Part shown: piece after piece, positions 23,801 through 33,089 of the stretch | Position numbering within the stretch: position 1 is the stretch's first letter | Layout of the letters: each line of letters starts with the position of its first letter | DNA from: a virus | Virus record (IMG/VR): IMGVR_UViG_3300035670_000112 | Span: 23,418 to 87,417 of that record | Length of the DNA stretch: 64,000 nt | Strand: one strand, 5' to 3' | The notes under the pieces: model-generated | Told to the model about the DNA's origin: nothing | Database searches by the model: none | What the model saw: the letters and a program-made list of their open reading frames with translations, nothing else | Program-made: the position numbers and the translations under genes

Positions 23801-26800
23801 CAACGAACTCAATGTGACTGGAAGGATCGCTTCAAAATACTCTATGGATCTACCGTCCTCGCTCCATTTTATCTCAGGCTTCCTATAACCTTTCTCGGAG
23901 CCCTTTTCAAAACCGTATGAGGTGGCATTGTACAATGATGCACCTGCTCCCTTGTTGGTCTTCTGTTTGGTGACCCTGTTCTTGAAGAAGGAATTCATCA
24001 TGGTCTCCACATCATAGGCTATGCTCGGATGCCACAATGGAAGTACCGTAGTGTTCTCAGATCTTACGAGTTCACCATCCTTCTCCACATAGTATCCCTG
24101 ATGGGCGGTTGCCCAATCGAGTGCCGTGAGAAGATCATCAGGCTTCTCATTCTCTATGGCCTGCTGTCTCAATGCCTCGACTATCTTCGTATTGTCTGGA
24201 TTACCGTCAGCATCAGTGAACAATTTCTTCAGTTCATCGTATGATTCCTGTACGTTACGGTACAGTGCCTCATTGTAAAGTCTGAGTATCTCCGCACCCT
24301 CTGTAGGGACCCCGTTCAACATATAGGTATGAAAAGGATCGACATTCTCCACGACAAGTTTACGGTACTGTGTACCTTCCAGTATGTTGGTATCAAGATG
24401 GTGTTCAGGGGTAAGTTGCTGTCTACGGTAATCTGCATTCCTGAATCTATGGACATCCTCTTTTACAGCAGCTTCTATTGAATCCACTGCCTTGAACTTT
24501 CCTACCTTGACTGCAGAGGTGAACATGATTGAGTCTGTGATCCTCTTACTGGGATCGTATGTCCATGTTCCGTCAGCTTTGAACACGTATCCGAACTTTG
24601 ACATCATCGCCTCGAGTTTCGGACTTCCTACTGCCATTGCAGGGGTGATCAGCGTTTCTGAGTTCTTATGCTGTACAGGATTTATTCTTACGTGACCAGT
24701 CACTGGATCTATTGTCCTTGAATGGAGGAACTGGAACGGTTTTATAGGTTGATGTATGTGTCTGCTACCTATGTGTCGCATAGGATCACCGTTCACAAGT
24801 CCTGTATAGAATTCATATTTCTCCTCATTGAGTCCGTTGAATCCCAATTCCAACTGCATTGCACGTATGGGATCTATGATGGTGGCAGCATCGGTCTCAT
24901 TGAGTTCAGAGAATGCCTTTACAATACTTTCCCTGTCAGGATTGTCCCTGTGTATCCTTTCAATGTTCCTTATACCGTCAGACACCACATCTGAAATGTC
25001 AGCAGGGTCGTTCACATACAGTACACTGTACTCAGGGGCTATCCTTACGATATTCCCGTCCCTTGATGTGAACATGTTGGACTGATGGGCATTCATGTAA
25101 TCACCAGGTGACCAGATCTCCTTGATACGTTTGAATACATCGGTATAGTCCACCCTGCTGTCCCTGCTCTTATAGAATGCAGGGTCACCTCCGAAGGTGA
25201 ACAGGGTCTGAAGGTTCATAGCCAATGAATTGTGGAGGTATGACGATATGTTACGGTCGAATGATTCAGGGTCCATGAACCTTGAATCTATCAGACCAGT
25301 GTTGTCGAAGATGGTACCGTTCTCCTCTGCAAGGATCCTCTCAGTGTACAGGGACTTCAGTTCACTCTCTATGATCTTCGGTATCTCAGCCCCGACCGCA
25401 TCTATCACCTGTTGGTCATCCTTCAGGTCCTTGATATTCTCATTGAGCGATCTGAAAACCTGAAAGTAGAGTCCATTGAGAAGCATGTTGACTGGAATGT
25501 CATTCAACTGCTCAGGTATGCGTGCCTTCTCACTGTATGATTTTTTGCTGTCCTTCTGATCCTTCAACCATGTGTTATACTCCTGCTTGACGGGTTGTAT
25601 CCTCGATCTCAACCATTTTATCCTGTTCCACTCCTGAAGTGCAGAATCGATTATCGCCTGTCTGGACTCATCGATGTCCATCTTTTTGATCTTGATGAGT
25701 GCAGCAGATGTGGAATCCGATAGTATGGGCATAAGGAATATGCCGTTCGATTTAGGCGAAGTGGCATCATCGGCAATATTGAAATATGCGTTGATCCTGA
25801 ATGCCTCGAGTTCCTGTCCTGTGAGTTCTGAGTATTCCGTTCCCTTCCTCCTCTTCTCAGATTTGAGAGAATCCATCACACCCAGCTCCATCGACATTGC
25901 AACATCTCTGTCCATCATCATTCTGAAGAACGGAGAGGTTGAATAGAACGGATCCTCCATGTATGAATCTATGGTGGCCATTCTTGTGGCATTGTCAACT
26001 GTGGAGATGTTGCCTCTGAGATTCTGCATGAACCTTGATTGCAGGAGTGAGTATATCATCTCACCTGCACCGCTTCTGAAAGAGTGCTGATATGCCTGAG
26101 GAAAGACCTCCTGATAGACCTTGAGAATGGAATTGAGTGCCTTATCATTGTCAATGGTGCTTACGAACGGATTGTTACCCGTCTGTATCCTCTTCATATA
26201 GTATATGATGTTGGGAGCGAATGATTCAACGAATCTTCTCTTACCCCCAGGAATGGCATCCTGATCGTCAGGTATGGAGAACATCATGTTTATCTCCCTT
26301 TTGGTCAGAGGTAGATTCAGGAGTTTCATAAGATTGTATACCTTCTGAGCGTCCTCCCTTGATATGGGACCTTCCTTCTCCAATGGATCCCTGTTGATGT
26401 TCCTCTTGTAATCATCCCTCAATCTCTCAAATTCAGATATGCGTTCACTCAGATCCCCTGATACCTTCTCAGTGGATGGATCGTAGAACTTTGAATCATA
26501 GAAGGACTGCAACCATTGTTTCCTCATGTCACGTGTCATGTCACGATGGTTCGCATAGAATATCTTTGACCTTCCCTTCTCATTGCTCACTATGAAGAAT
26601 GGAGTGAAGGTACGTTGGGCAACATTGACCCAGAACTCTGTTATCACATGAGGGTCCTGCGTCATTGCGGTCGTTATGACCTTGTAACCTGGATTGAGCT
26701 TCACAAGCTCATCCAGTCTTGACAGCATGGTATCGACATTGGGAGAACCAGATATCTTCGATGCTATCGTATTGTAAACATTTGACGGATTCTCGAAAAC

Positions 26801-28555
26801 GGTCATCCCTCCGAACTTGACACCTTTCAACGGTATCATGGAGAACATCGCCTTCGCCTTCTGAGAGAATTTCTCCCTGCCTGAAAGGAACTTGTCCTTT
26901 ACAGCCCATGATTCCACCTGTTCCTCATCTTCCTCCATTATGCCCACCTCATCGATGGCATCAGAGGTCTTTGAGGCATCAGACATGTCATAGGTCATGT
27001 TTATACCGTAGTACTTGAGGTATCTTGCCGCCTTTACGGACAGTTTCCTCATTGTAAGGGTACCGTCCGCATTGACAGTCCCTATGGAGTTGAGTGTGCG
27101 TTCAAGTACCTTTCTGTCACTCTCATTCCTCTTGAGTGCCATGGAGTTCTGAATGACCCTGTGAACATTGGCATACAGTCCATTCAATGACAATGCAGGG
27201 TTTCTGGTCCTCTTCCCTCTCTTTATGATCTCCTTTATCAGATCCGCATCTGAAAGGCTCTCCATACCGTAAAGACTTCTGTACTTGGGAAGTACGGTAT
27301 TTATGAGGATACCGTTCATCAGACGTTTCGCATACTCCTCCTCCCTTATGTTGAGATACGTGGTACTGTCCACAGACCTGAATCTTGTGACATCCCTTTT
27401 GAACTTCACTCCTCCGAATCTCTTCACGATGCCCTTATTGTACAGACCTCTGCTCACTCTGTACATGTAATCGTTCATGGACGCAGCACCTTTGATACCA
27501 GTGCGTTCAGCAAGGATGCTTATGATATGCCACAGTCTTCTGAAAAGATCGAGGACATTCTCTGGAAGACCCCTCTCTTCCTTTGCCTGTGACAGTTGAT
27601 ATTCCATGAAACGGTCTGCCCAGTATTCCTCAATACCTATGGCACCTTTTGCAAATCTCTCACCTGCATCTATTATGGAAGCACGTTCCACATCATTCAA
27701 GAGTGTATGGAATACAACGTGAAACGCCTCGTGATAGAGTGTACCGGTCTTTGCCTGCTGTGATATGAATACCGCTGAGTTCCTGAAAAGTCCCCATAGT
27801 TCTGGACTTGCCTTACCTGCAATGGATCTCAGATCAGCAAGTACTGTCAATGGTACACCTGGATAATTCTCCTTGAACCACTGTGTCTCCTTCTGTTCAT
27901 CCCACAGTTCATAGCTTCCGTCAGTATCAATCACCTCACGTGAACGTTCATCGATGTCCTCATCGAACTCCGATATCGTATCATTGAAATCAGGTATGTC
28001 ATCCGATGGAGTGGTCACATCGATGGTCGGACCAGTTTGTTCAAACGGTATCTCAGGTTCACCCTTTCTCTTCAATATGGCTCTCCCTACAGGACCTTCT
28101 GAGGATACCTCCTTTCCGTTGGATGCACCTTCAGGTGTTATGTTTATGATCCTTCCGTCCTCTGTAAGTGCATACACCTCACCATTGAATTCGAATTTCT
28201 CATAGCTCACATACTTTGATTTCAGATGTGCCTTGTTGATGAGTCTGATGTCCTTTACAGGGTCGAGTACTCTGCCGTTGTTGGTGAAGGACACCTCACC
28301 GTTCTCCATATTGACAGTGACATTGAACTTCTGTGTACCATCCTTGTCAATGGTCAGTCTCTTCACATTCTTTGAAGGTGCTGCCAGAGGAACGTTCACT
28401 GCAACAGGCTTGATCTGCCTTGCAGGCATGTCCTTTATAAGGGACCTCTTTATCCTTCCTGAGGATGCAAGTGTTTCCAATTCACCATCAAGAAGGAGTT
28501 TTGCAAACTCCTCAAAACTGTATCTTCTACCTCCGTAACTTATTACACAGCTCAT
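20879..28555 (-). CDS. Virion RNA polymerase of crAss-like phages with N-terminal zincin
   Basis: A 2,558-residue protein. D1653-F-D-I-D1657 within AGLDFDIDKLYG is the metal-binding signature of the crAss-like virion RNA polymerase, a single-chain relative of two-barrel RNA polymerases. PEEATKIAGL just before it fits the same family. Near the N-terminus H275-E-A-F-H279, followed by EEYWADRF, is an intact zinc-metallopeptidase motif that may process virion proteins. In this family the polymerase is ejected with the DNA and transcribes early phage genes. The gene overlaps the ferritin-like gene by four bases and abuts the next giant gene (shared base 20879). Confidence 0.9.
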   Translation of the reverse strand: MSCVISYGGRRYSFEEFAKLLLDGELETLASSGRIKRSLIKDMPARQIKPVAVNVPLAAPSKNVKRLTIDKDGTQKFNVTVNMENGEVSFTNNGRVLDPVKDIRLINKAHLKSKYVSYEKFEFNGEVYALTEDGRIINITPEGASNGKEVSSEGPVGRAILKRKGEPEIPFEQTGPTIDVTTPSDDIPDFNDTISEFDEDIDERSREVIDTDGSYELWDEQKETQWFKENYPGVPLTVLADLRSIAGKASPELWGLFRNSAVFISQQAKTGTLYHEAFHVVFHTLLNDVERASIIDAGERFAKGAIGIEEYWADRFMEYQLSQAKEERGLPENVLDLFRRLWHIISILAERTGIKGAASMNDYMYRVSRGLYNKGIVKRFGGVKFKRDVTRFRSVDSTTYLNIREEEYAKRLMNGILINTVLPKYRSLYGMESLSDADLIKEIIKRGKRTRNPALSLNGLYANVHRVIQNSMALKRNESDRKVLERTLNSIGTVNADGTLTMRKLSVKAARYLKYYGINMTYDMSDASKTSDAIDEVGIMEEDEEQVESWAVKDKFLSGREKFSQKAKAMFSMIPLKGVKFGGMTVFENPSNVYNTIASKISGSPNVDTMLSRLDELVKLNPGYKVITTAMTQDPHVITEFWVNVAQRTFTPFFIVSNEKGRSKIFYANHRDMTRDMRKQWLQSFYDSKFYDPSTEKVSGDLSERISEFERLRDDYKRNINRDPLEKEGPISREDAQKVYNLMKLLNLPLTKREINMMFSIPDDQDAIPGGKRRFVESFAPNIIYYMKRIQTGNNPFVSTIDNDKALNSILKVYQEVFPQAYQHSFRSGAGEMIYSLLQSRFMQNLRGNISTVDNATRMATIDSYMEDPFYSTSPFFRMMMDRDVAMSMELGVMDSLKSEKRRKGTEYSELTGQELEAFRINAYFNIADDATSPKSNGIFLMPILSDSTSAALIKIKKMDIDESRQAIIDSALQEWNRIKWLRSRIQPVKQEYNTWLKDQKDSKKSYSEKARIPEQLNDIPVNMLLNGLYFQVFRSLNENIKDLKDDQQVIDAVGAEIPKIIESELKSLYTERILAEENGTIFDNTGLIDSRFMDPESFDRNISSYLHNSLAMNLQTLFTFGGDPAFYKSRDSRVDYTDVFKRIKEIWSPGDYMNAHQSNMFTSRDGNIVRIAPEYSVLYVNDPADISDVVSDGIRNIERIHRDNPDRESIVKAFSELNETDAATIIDPIRAMQLELGFNGLNEEKYEFYTGLVNGDPMRHIGSRHIHQPIKPFQFLHSRTIDPVTGHVRINPVQHKNSETLITPAMAVGSPKLEAMMSKFGYVFKADGTWTYDPSKRITDSIMFTSAVKVGKFKAVDSIEAAVKEDVHRFRNADYRRQQLTPEHHLDTNILEGTQYRKLVVENVDPFHTYMLNGVPTEGAEILRLYNEALYRNVQESYDELKKLFTDADGNPDNTKIVEALRQQAIENEKPDDLLTALDWATAHQGYYVEKDGELVRSENTTVLPLWHPSIAYDVETMMNSFFKNRVTKQKTNKGAGASLYNATSYGFEKGSEKGYRKPEIKWSEDGRSIEYFEAILPVTLSSLERYADKNGIIDISKIEGVDPDILKAVFYRIPTEHKYSMFHIKIIGFLPQGVGGQIILPEEATKIAGLDFDIDKLYGILYNIEEYSSEVEGAEERFQSYISTMQWSSKLKRDIVRKEIPDFDELRSRREFANKEGIAFDEDTGTFRKYSLRKVPSGMETKASRDNLKLDIAFSVLSDARTAKEITTPGGFETLKALVKEVSPKKTEKDSMGTDTLNPLLNSTSREVFERNMTGNGLIGIFANHVSNQALVMQGNVTLKYPLKFNGMEKISLSGKDEGTTFDDLVKLKEFLAAAVDNGKDPVASFLNITMVTADMIATLVRMGFGLEASVLFFNTPQVIRATKGARSVDRLDLSGMDDITDEYIRRRGRAAYDEMVNYLSTKALKFDPTTRTGSIMDLVKMGEKDVSAMTDLELVNSLAVYRLLKRVAEVSTGVVAPMTRAMRYDSIKNAAGPTVAHTLSKLDDVDTILNAEELGIVYGVRELLSMVESNPIRWSAAFRERGLEASLADIYNSTGIPYTDRYGESIYHTVKNAMKASLPLGQRIQPETVNLMHYAISSALASSFGPFRASEFQRVINDTPTAITTFMNENPESPYIPLLKYLNVIPSENVSGMKVIRMNRTGIDATQMQSIKMEFLSMLRDVDPKVSSLANDIAAYSIFATGFVTSPSKLSDILPTMYWAELKDDNGIYFTQYMENQFNRNMFDDERSVNISKEISSQIIRNMYRSLPFIKYFDTSNADSIFMVSEGVTYVKVPLNKVNNTEKQPLEFIRTVLKTKGQMRSALMVFHSIERDDAIYREVPLLGSNNEFLEFNYDNAMSDTMTYTQIVSTRKPSATPTRIKDRAVKPVDAAEAVLTISDILPGFDIDSIAPLEGAMISHPLFKSIQGLSPEQLQQLRERIGSGKNVKSMFEKIMELKESKVPVTTKKVSADVTLTSVSNEDIDMMIMEENNITQEEFNALPDETKEMMRNQKRTCQ

Positions 28556-29052
28556 GCGAACAACTTTTTCTCAAGCAATAGTAGATTCGTCTTTGTAGGT
28601 TCCACCCCCTCCAACATATTCAACATGTCCGAGTATTCTGCAACCGACTCTCTCTGAATGGTTCTGAAATGCTGTAAGAAATCGAATGTGCACAGATCTG
28701 GGAACTCGAATATCTTCATACTGATATCCTCATACTTCTCATACAGATCGTATTCAAGGTCATATGATTTCTCTATCACATCGATGAGAGAGGAGAACAT
28801 CGGAGGAGCAGGGATGATACTGAGATCAGGAAGTACGTTCCAATCGACCACATAGTCCTGTAACTTCTTTGCATGTTCGGTCTCTGCCACTGCCTCATTC
28901 TCGAAGAACTCAGCAGCCTTGAAGAATGCCTTATCTCTGCACCAGTTGGCTGCTGCTCTGTAAAAATAGAATGCAGTATATTCATCCTTTATACGTGGTA
29001 CGATCAGTTCTACCACTGCTTTCGGTAATTGTATCGGTTTTTTCATGGACAT
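28552..29052 (-). CDS. Ferritin-like diiron protein
   Basis: A 166-residue protein of ferritin length. It has E24 in IKDEYTAFYFYRAA, E57-x-x-H60 in AETEHAKKL, acidic residues around E100 in LEYDLYEKY, and the last helix HFRTIQRESVAEYSDML with Q133 and E135, a set that matches bacterial ferritin ferroxidase ligands. It would oxidise and store iron. It is translationally coupled to both the large internal protein upstream (10-base overlap) and the RNA polymerase downstream (ATGA), so it is expressed late with virion proteins. A ferritin in a virion gene block is unusual. Confidence 0.78.
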   Translation of the reverse strand: MSMKKPIQLPKAVVELIVPRIKDEYTAFYFYRAAANWCRDKAFFKAAEFFENEAVAETEHAKKLQDYVVDWNVLPDLSIIPAPPMFSSLIDVIEKSYDLEYDLYEKYEDISMKIFEFPDLCTFDFLQHFRTIQRESVAEYSDMLNMLEGVEPTKTNLLLLEKKLFA

Positions 29053-32000
29053 GTTCCTTCAAGGGTCACATCAAGTGCCTTGTATATCTTTTTCGTGTTA
29101 TTGATGATGAATGCTATGGAAGGGTCTGTACCCATTATCTCAGCTATCCTGTTGTTCAATTCCTGTTTCCTTGTTCTGTCCGATGTCTTCTTCATCTGTG
29201 CGTAAAGATCAGATATCTCTTTGAAAGATGCAAGTAACGGATCTTCAGTTGTAATTAGATCTGTAGCAACTTCTGCTTTAGCATCTGTAGTAACAGACGG
29301 TTGAGACCTCTGTCTCTCAAACTCAGCGGATTCATCATATTCTATATAAGGGACCGAGTCTATCTTCATTATGACAGACGTGTTAAGAAAAGGAGTGGAT
29401 GGATCCATATTGACAGTGAACCATCCTTTGGTGGACAATGTCCTGTTGTATCCCTGTCTGTTGATCTTGTTCACATCGGATCTCATAACCTTATCAGCTG
29501 CCCTGTTCTTCGCAGTTTCCCTTGTAAGTGGGGGAGATATCACTTCAACCCCTCCCTCCTTTGAGTCCTTCACTTCAACCATGGTATTCGAATTGAGGTC
29601 GAGTCTCAATTTGAAATGCACGTATGACATCAGCAATGTATTGGCCCTTCTCATCTCCTCAAAGAACTCTGATACATCGGATCTGTCGGTCTTCTCGAAC
29701 AGATCGAATATCCTGTCTATCTCCCTGTTCACCTTCATCATCTCATCAGGATGTGATGACAGTGTGGAGTTTCCCATTCTTATAGGCACATAGACACCAT
29801 TAGTGGAACGTATGAACATTATTGTTGCACCAAGATGGTTCAGAAGATGAGAGGCGGCCTGTCTGTCATAGGTGAAGTTCTCATCGATGTTCTCTGCACC
29901 GTCAGTAAGTATCTTGACCTGTCCGTCAATGTCCTTGTCTACAACTCCCATTATAAAGTCTTTGCTCACAAGATGTGGAGGTACGCTGGGATGACTGAAC
30001 GATGAATTGTATTTCGGTGCAGTCCTGTTGGATATCCTTACGGTATCTATGGATGATACGAATACTCCTTCCTTCATACCTGAGTTCCTCATCTCATTGT
30101 AGATGGATTCCCTCAATCTTCTTACGCTGTCATTGACAGATGCCTTTGAAGTGTCCTTCAACCTTCCCAATTTGACCTCTCGCTTTACCCCATCGACCTC
30201 TATCTCAGTACTTACTATGATCTGAAGGTTGTTCTTTCCTGTGGTCTCCCTGCGATTCCAGTCCTCATTGGTTATCACTGAGAATCTCAATGGTGCTCCC
30301 ACCATATTGATGTTCGGATCATTGAGTATACGGATCTCCTCTTCGGACTGAAGAGGGAATTTCACTCCGTCCATGCTGACAGTATTATAGTCATTGGGTA
30401 CAGGCAGTCCGTCCTTTGTGAACAACACCCTGTTATTGCCTTTTATCGGAGAGGCGAACCTTTCCTTGAACTCCTGTAAAGTGAGTGAACGTACTCCGCT
30501 CAGACCCTTTATGGTGACAGTATCATCAGGCTGAATCGTATACATGGCATACTGATTGCTCTGAACTATGGTATTCACCTCATCATGTTCCAATGGAGAG
30601 GTTGTCTGTGATTCCTGTGCATCCACACTGCTCTCACTCTCAATGGGGTCCTGTGTCTGAAACTGTCCATTCCTAAGATCCGTCTCCTGTGTCTCTGACA
30701 GTTTTGTCTTGTCCTTCATAAGACCTATGAAGGCATCCCTTACTTCACGATTATTAGTGTACAGATTGTAGAACTCCTCTACATCCTTTACAGCATCGAC
30801 CTTCTTACGGGCATTGTCCTTTCCAGTCAATGCCTTCTTGAGTTCCTGAAGCTCTGAATAGAACAGTACGGTGTTCGAGTATCTGCGTTTCATGGTATTC
30901 TCAAGATCGGCAGCACCGTATACTGGTACAGGCAATGTCTTCTCTCCCTGCTCCCTTATCGAACGCAGCTTCTCCTTCAATGGGGAATCCTTATCACCCC
31001 ATGTGGGAAGTCTGTCCATGGACATCATATTCTTCAGGGCACTCAGTGACATGTCTGGAGTGATCGCGTTGAGATATTCCTCAACCTCCCTGTTCTTTGC
31101 AGTCTCCTCTATCTCCTTCATGCCCTCCTCAGAGTATACTGCTGACAGATTCCTCTGATTCTCCTTCTGCTTCACCTCATTGTGTGTAGCAGCCTCTACG
31201 GCCATCGCTATGTTCGGATCGTGAGACGTTATAGGGTCTATGATGTCCCTGTTCTGTGCCTTTGCATTCTGCTCCATCTCTCCGATACGCTTGGATATTT
31301 CCGAGATGTCACTGTCAATACTGTCAAGTACCTTCTTCTTTCCAGTCTTCTCTGTGACCTGAGCATCATACATCGCTCTGTAACGTTGCAGTGATGCCAG
31401 TTTGAGCTTTGCCTTCTTGTATTCCAACTGCTCTGGTGTAAGTATGGAAAGAGCATTCTGATCTATGGCAGATGTCTTTTCCGCAATGTCCTTTGCAGCC
31501 TGTGCATTCAATCTCTGTTGATAGAGTGATGCAAGTTCCCTATGTTTGACGGCAGATGATTTTGAGGAATCGTTCATTATACGGGAATACTCCTCCCCTA
31601 TGAAATCGATGTCTGAAAGTATCTCCCTGTCACGTTTTCTCTTGTCTGCGATATCACCTTCGGACATTCCAGCGGCAGCAAGCTGTTCATCCGTCATATT
31701 GGAATGTGACTCGTAGAAGTCCCTAAGGTCCATCAACCTTCCTTCCCTTGCATACATGAGCGATTGATCCAACAGCAATGCACCGTCTATGGTATGTGCA
31801 GTGGTCATATCGAACTTGTCAAGACTTGCCCGTTTTGCAAGGTCAGCGGATCTCATATCATCCTGTCCCCTCAATCTGCTGTAAAGGGAAGGCAGATTAC
31901 CTACAGCCTGGAATACACCTCCACCGACAGCTCCGAGGAATGTTGCAGCATGCATCTCAGGATCACGGATGTAATCCTCCATTCGGTCACCGAACTCTGA

Positions 32001-33089
32001 AAGTTCCATGAAGTCCTTGCCTGAACGTGCTGCCTGCTGTGATTCCTTGGATATAACATATTGCAGACTCTCCTCAAGTCCTTCACTGGCGATACCTTTG
32101 ACATAATCCATCCCTATCTTTGCAAGGGATTCCCTGTTCGCTCTGGATGCAGCGGATGCTATGTTCGGACCCTTTGAGAGTATGCTGTATTGGAATATGT
32201 CCTGAGCAAGGTTGATCCAGTTGGCCTTCCATGTGTCAGCAGCAGCCTTTCCAGCACGTTGTTTCGCCTCCTCATCATTGATCCCCCTTGAGAGAAGATC
32301 CTGATAGGTGGAGTCATAGGTCTCCCTTGCCTCCATGGTACTCTCAATATGTCTTGATATGACACCTGAGGACACTACGGACATTGCCTGTGCAGCCTTT
32401 TCACCGTAAACGATCCTGTTGGCAGCCTGCAATGCAAGTGATGATCTTCTCGTGGCATTCGCAACCTTTGTCGTCTGAAGAAGTCCCCTTGCGGCACCTC
32501 CTGCCATCGATAGTCCCTTGCCTATTGCACCTACAGGTATCATTATGGAGAGAGTACTTGCAATGGATTCAGCATTGCTTGCCCACCATGTACCGTCACC
32601 TGGTGAGAATCCCTGCTGTCCCTCCTCCGTACGGTATATCGGTGTAGCCTCCGCTATGGATTCCTTACCTTTCTCCATGAGGTCTGCGAACCAGTTACCG
32701 TAATCCTTCTCTCCCTGATCTACAAGGATACCAGCATTCTCAAGGTCTGCAAAGTATGACAGTCCCTGAGCACCTCCTAAAATGACCTCCCCTGCACCTC
32801 TTGCAATGGTGTTCTTGAAAAGATCGAATGCAGATTGACTCTTCTCAAGCTGTGCCTCTATAGGCTTTGATGCATATATCGGTCGGTTGAGCTCAGCAGG
32901 ATCGATGTCGAACCCTGTCTCCACAGGTGTTCCTATCAACGATGTGTCAGGTGAAGGTGCAGTAGGTCTTGCAACCCTTCTTATGCGTGTATCTGGCTGT
33001 ACATCAGCCTCAGGAAGATTGTTCCTATCAAGCTGTACCTGAGTATCCAGTCGTGGAGTACCAGGTCTTGTGATCCTCATTCCTCTCAT
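29043..33089 (-). CDS. Large internal virion (cargo-type) protein, 1,348 aa
   Basis: A 1,348-residue protein. Residues 80-260 contain hydrophobic and glycine-rich segments (GAGEVILGGAQGLSYFADL and IASTLSIMIPVGAIGKGLSM), as expected for a protein that inserts into or crosses the host envelope during ejection. Long helical, charged regions follow. It lies between the 1,065-residue protein and the ferritin-polymerase pair, the position of the cargo proteins stored in the crAss-like capsid and tail. No enzymatic motif was found. Overlaps of 4 and 10 bases with its neighbours confirm the ends. Confidence 0.65.
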   Translation of the reverse strand: MRGMRITRPGTPRLDTQVQLDRNNLPEADVQPDTRIRRVARPTAPSPDTSLIGTPVETGFDIDPAELNRPIYASKPIEAQLEKSQSAFDLFKNTIARGAGEVILGGAQGLSYFADLENAGILVDQGEKDYGNWFADLMEKGKESIAEATPIYRTEEGQQGFSPGDGTWWASNAESIASTLSIMIPVGAIGKGLSMAGGAARGLLQTTKVANATRRSSLALQAANRIVYGEKAAQAMSVVSSGVISRHIESTMEARETYDSTYQDLLSRGINDEEAKQRAGKAAADTWKANWINLAQDIFQYSILSKGPNIASAASRANRESLAKIGMDYVKGIASEGLEESLQYVISKESQQAARSGKDFMELSEFGDRMEDYIRDPEMHAATFLGAVGGGVFQAVGNLPSLYSRLRGQDDMRSADLAKRASLDKFDMTTAHTIDGALLLDQSLMYAREGRLMDLRDFYESHSNMTDEQLAAAGMSEGDIADKRKRDREILSDIDFIGEEYSRIMNDSSKSSAVKHRELASLYQQRLNAQAAKDIAEKTSAIDQNALSILTPEQLEYKKAKLKLASLQRYRAMYDAQVTEKTGKKKVLDSIDSDISEISKRIGEMEQNAKAQNRDIIDPITSHDPNIAMAVEAATHNEVKQKENQRNLSAVYSEEGMKEIEETAKNREVEEYLNAITPDMSLSALKNMMSMDRLPTWGDKDSPLKEKLRSIREQGEKTLPVPVYGAADLENTMKRRYSNTVLFYSELQELKKALTGKDNARKKVDAVKDVEEFYNLYTNNREVRDAFIGLMKDKTKLSETQETDLRNGQFQTQDPIESESSVDAQESQTTSPLEHDEVNTIVQSNQYAMYTIQPDDTVTIKGLSGVRSLTLQEFKERFASPIKGNNRVLFTKDGLPVPNDYNTVSMDGVKFPLQSEEEIRILNDPNINMVGAPLRFSVITNEDWNRRETTGKNNLQIIVSTEIEVDGVKREVKLGRLKDTSKASVNDSVRRLRESIYNEMRNSGMKEGVFVSSIDTVRISNRTAPKYNSSFSHPSVPPHLVSKDFIMGVVDKDIDGQVKILTDGAENIDENFTYDRQAASHLLNHLGATIMFIRSTNGVYVPIRMGNSTLSSHPDEMMKVNREIDRIFDLFEKTDRSDVSEFFEEMRRANTLLMSYVHFKLRLDLNSNTMVEVKDSKEGGVEVISPPLTRETAKNRAADKVMRSDVNKINRQGYNRTLSTKGWFTVNMDPSTPFLNTSVIMKIDSVPYIEYDESAEFERQRSQPSVTTDAKAEVATDLITTEDPLLASFKEISDLYAQMKKTSDRTRKQELNNRIAEIMGTDPSIAFIINNTKKIYKALDVTLEGTCP

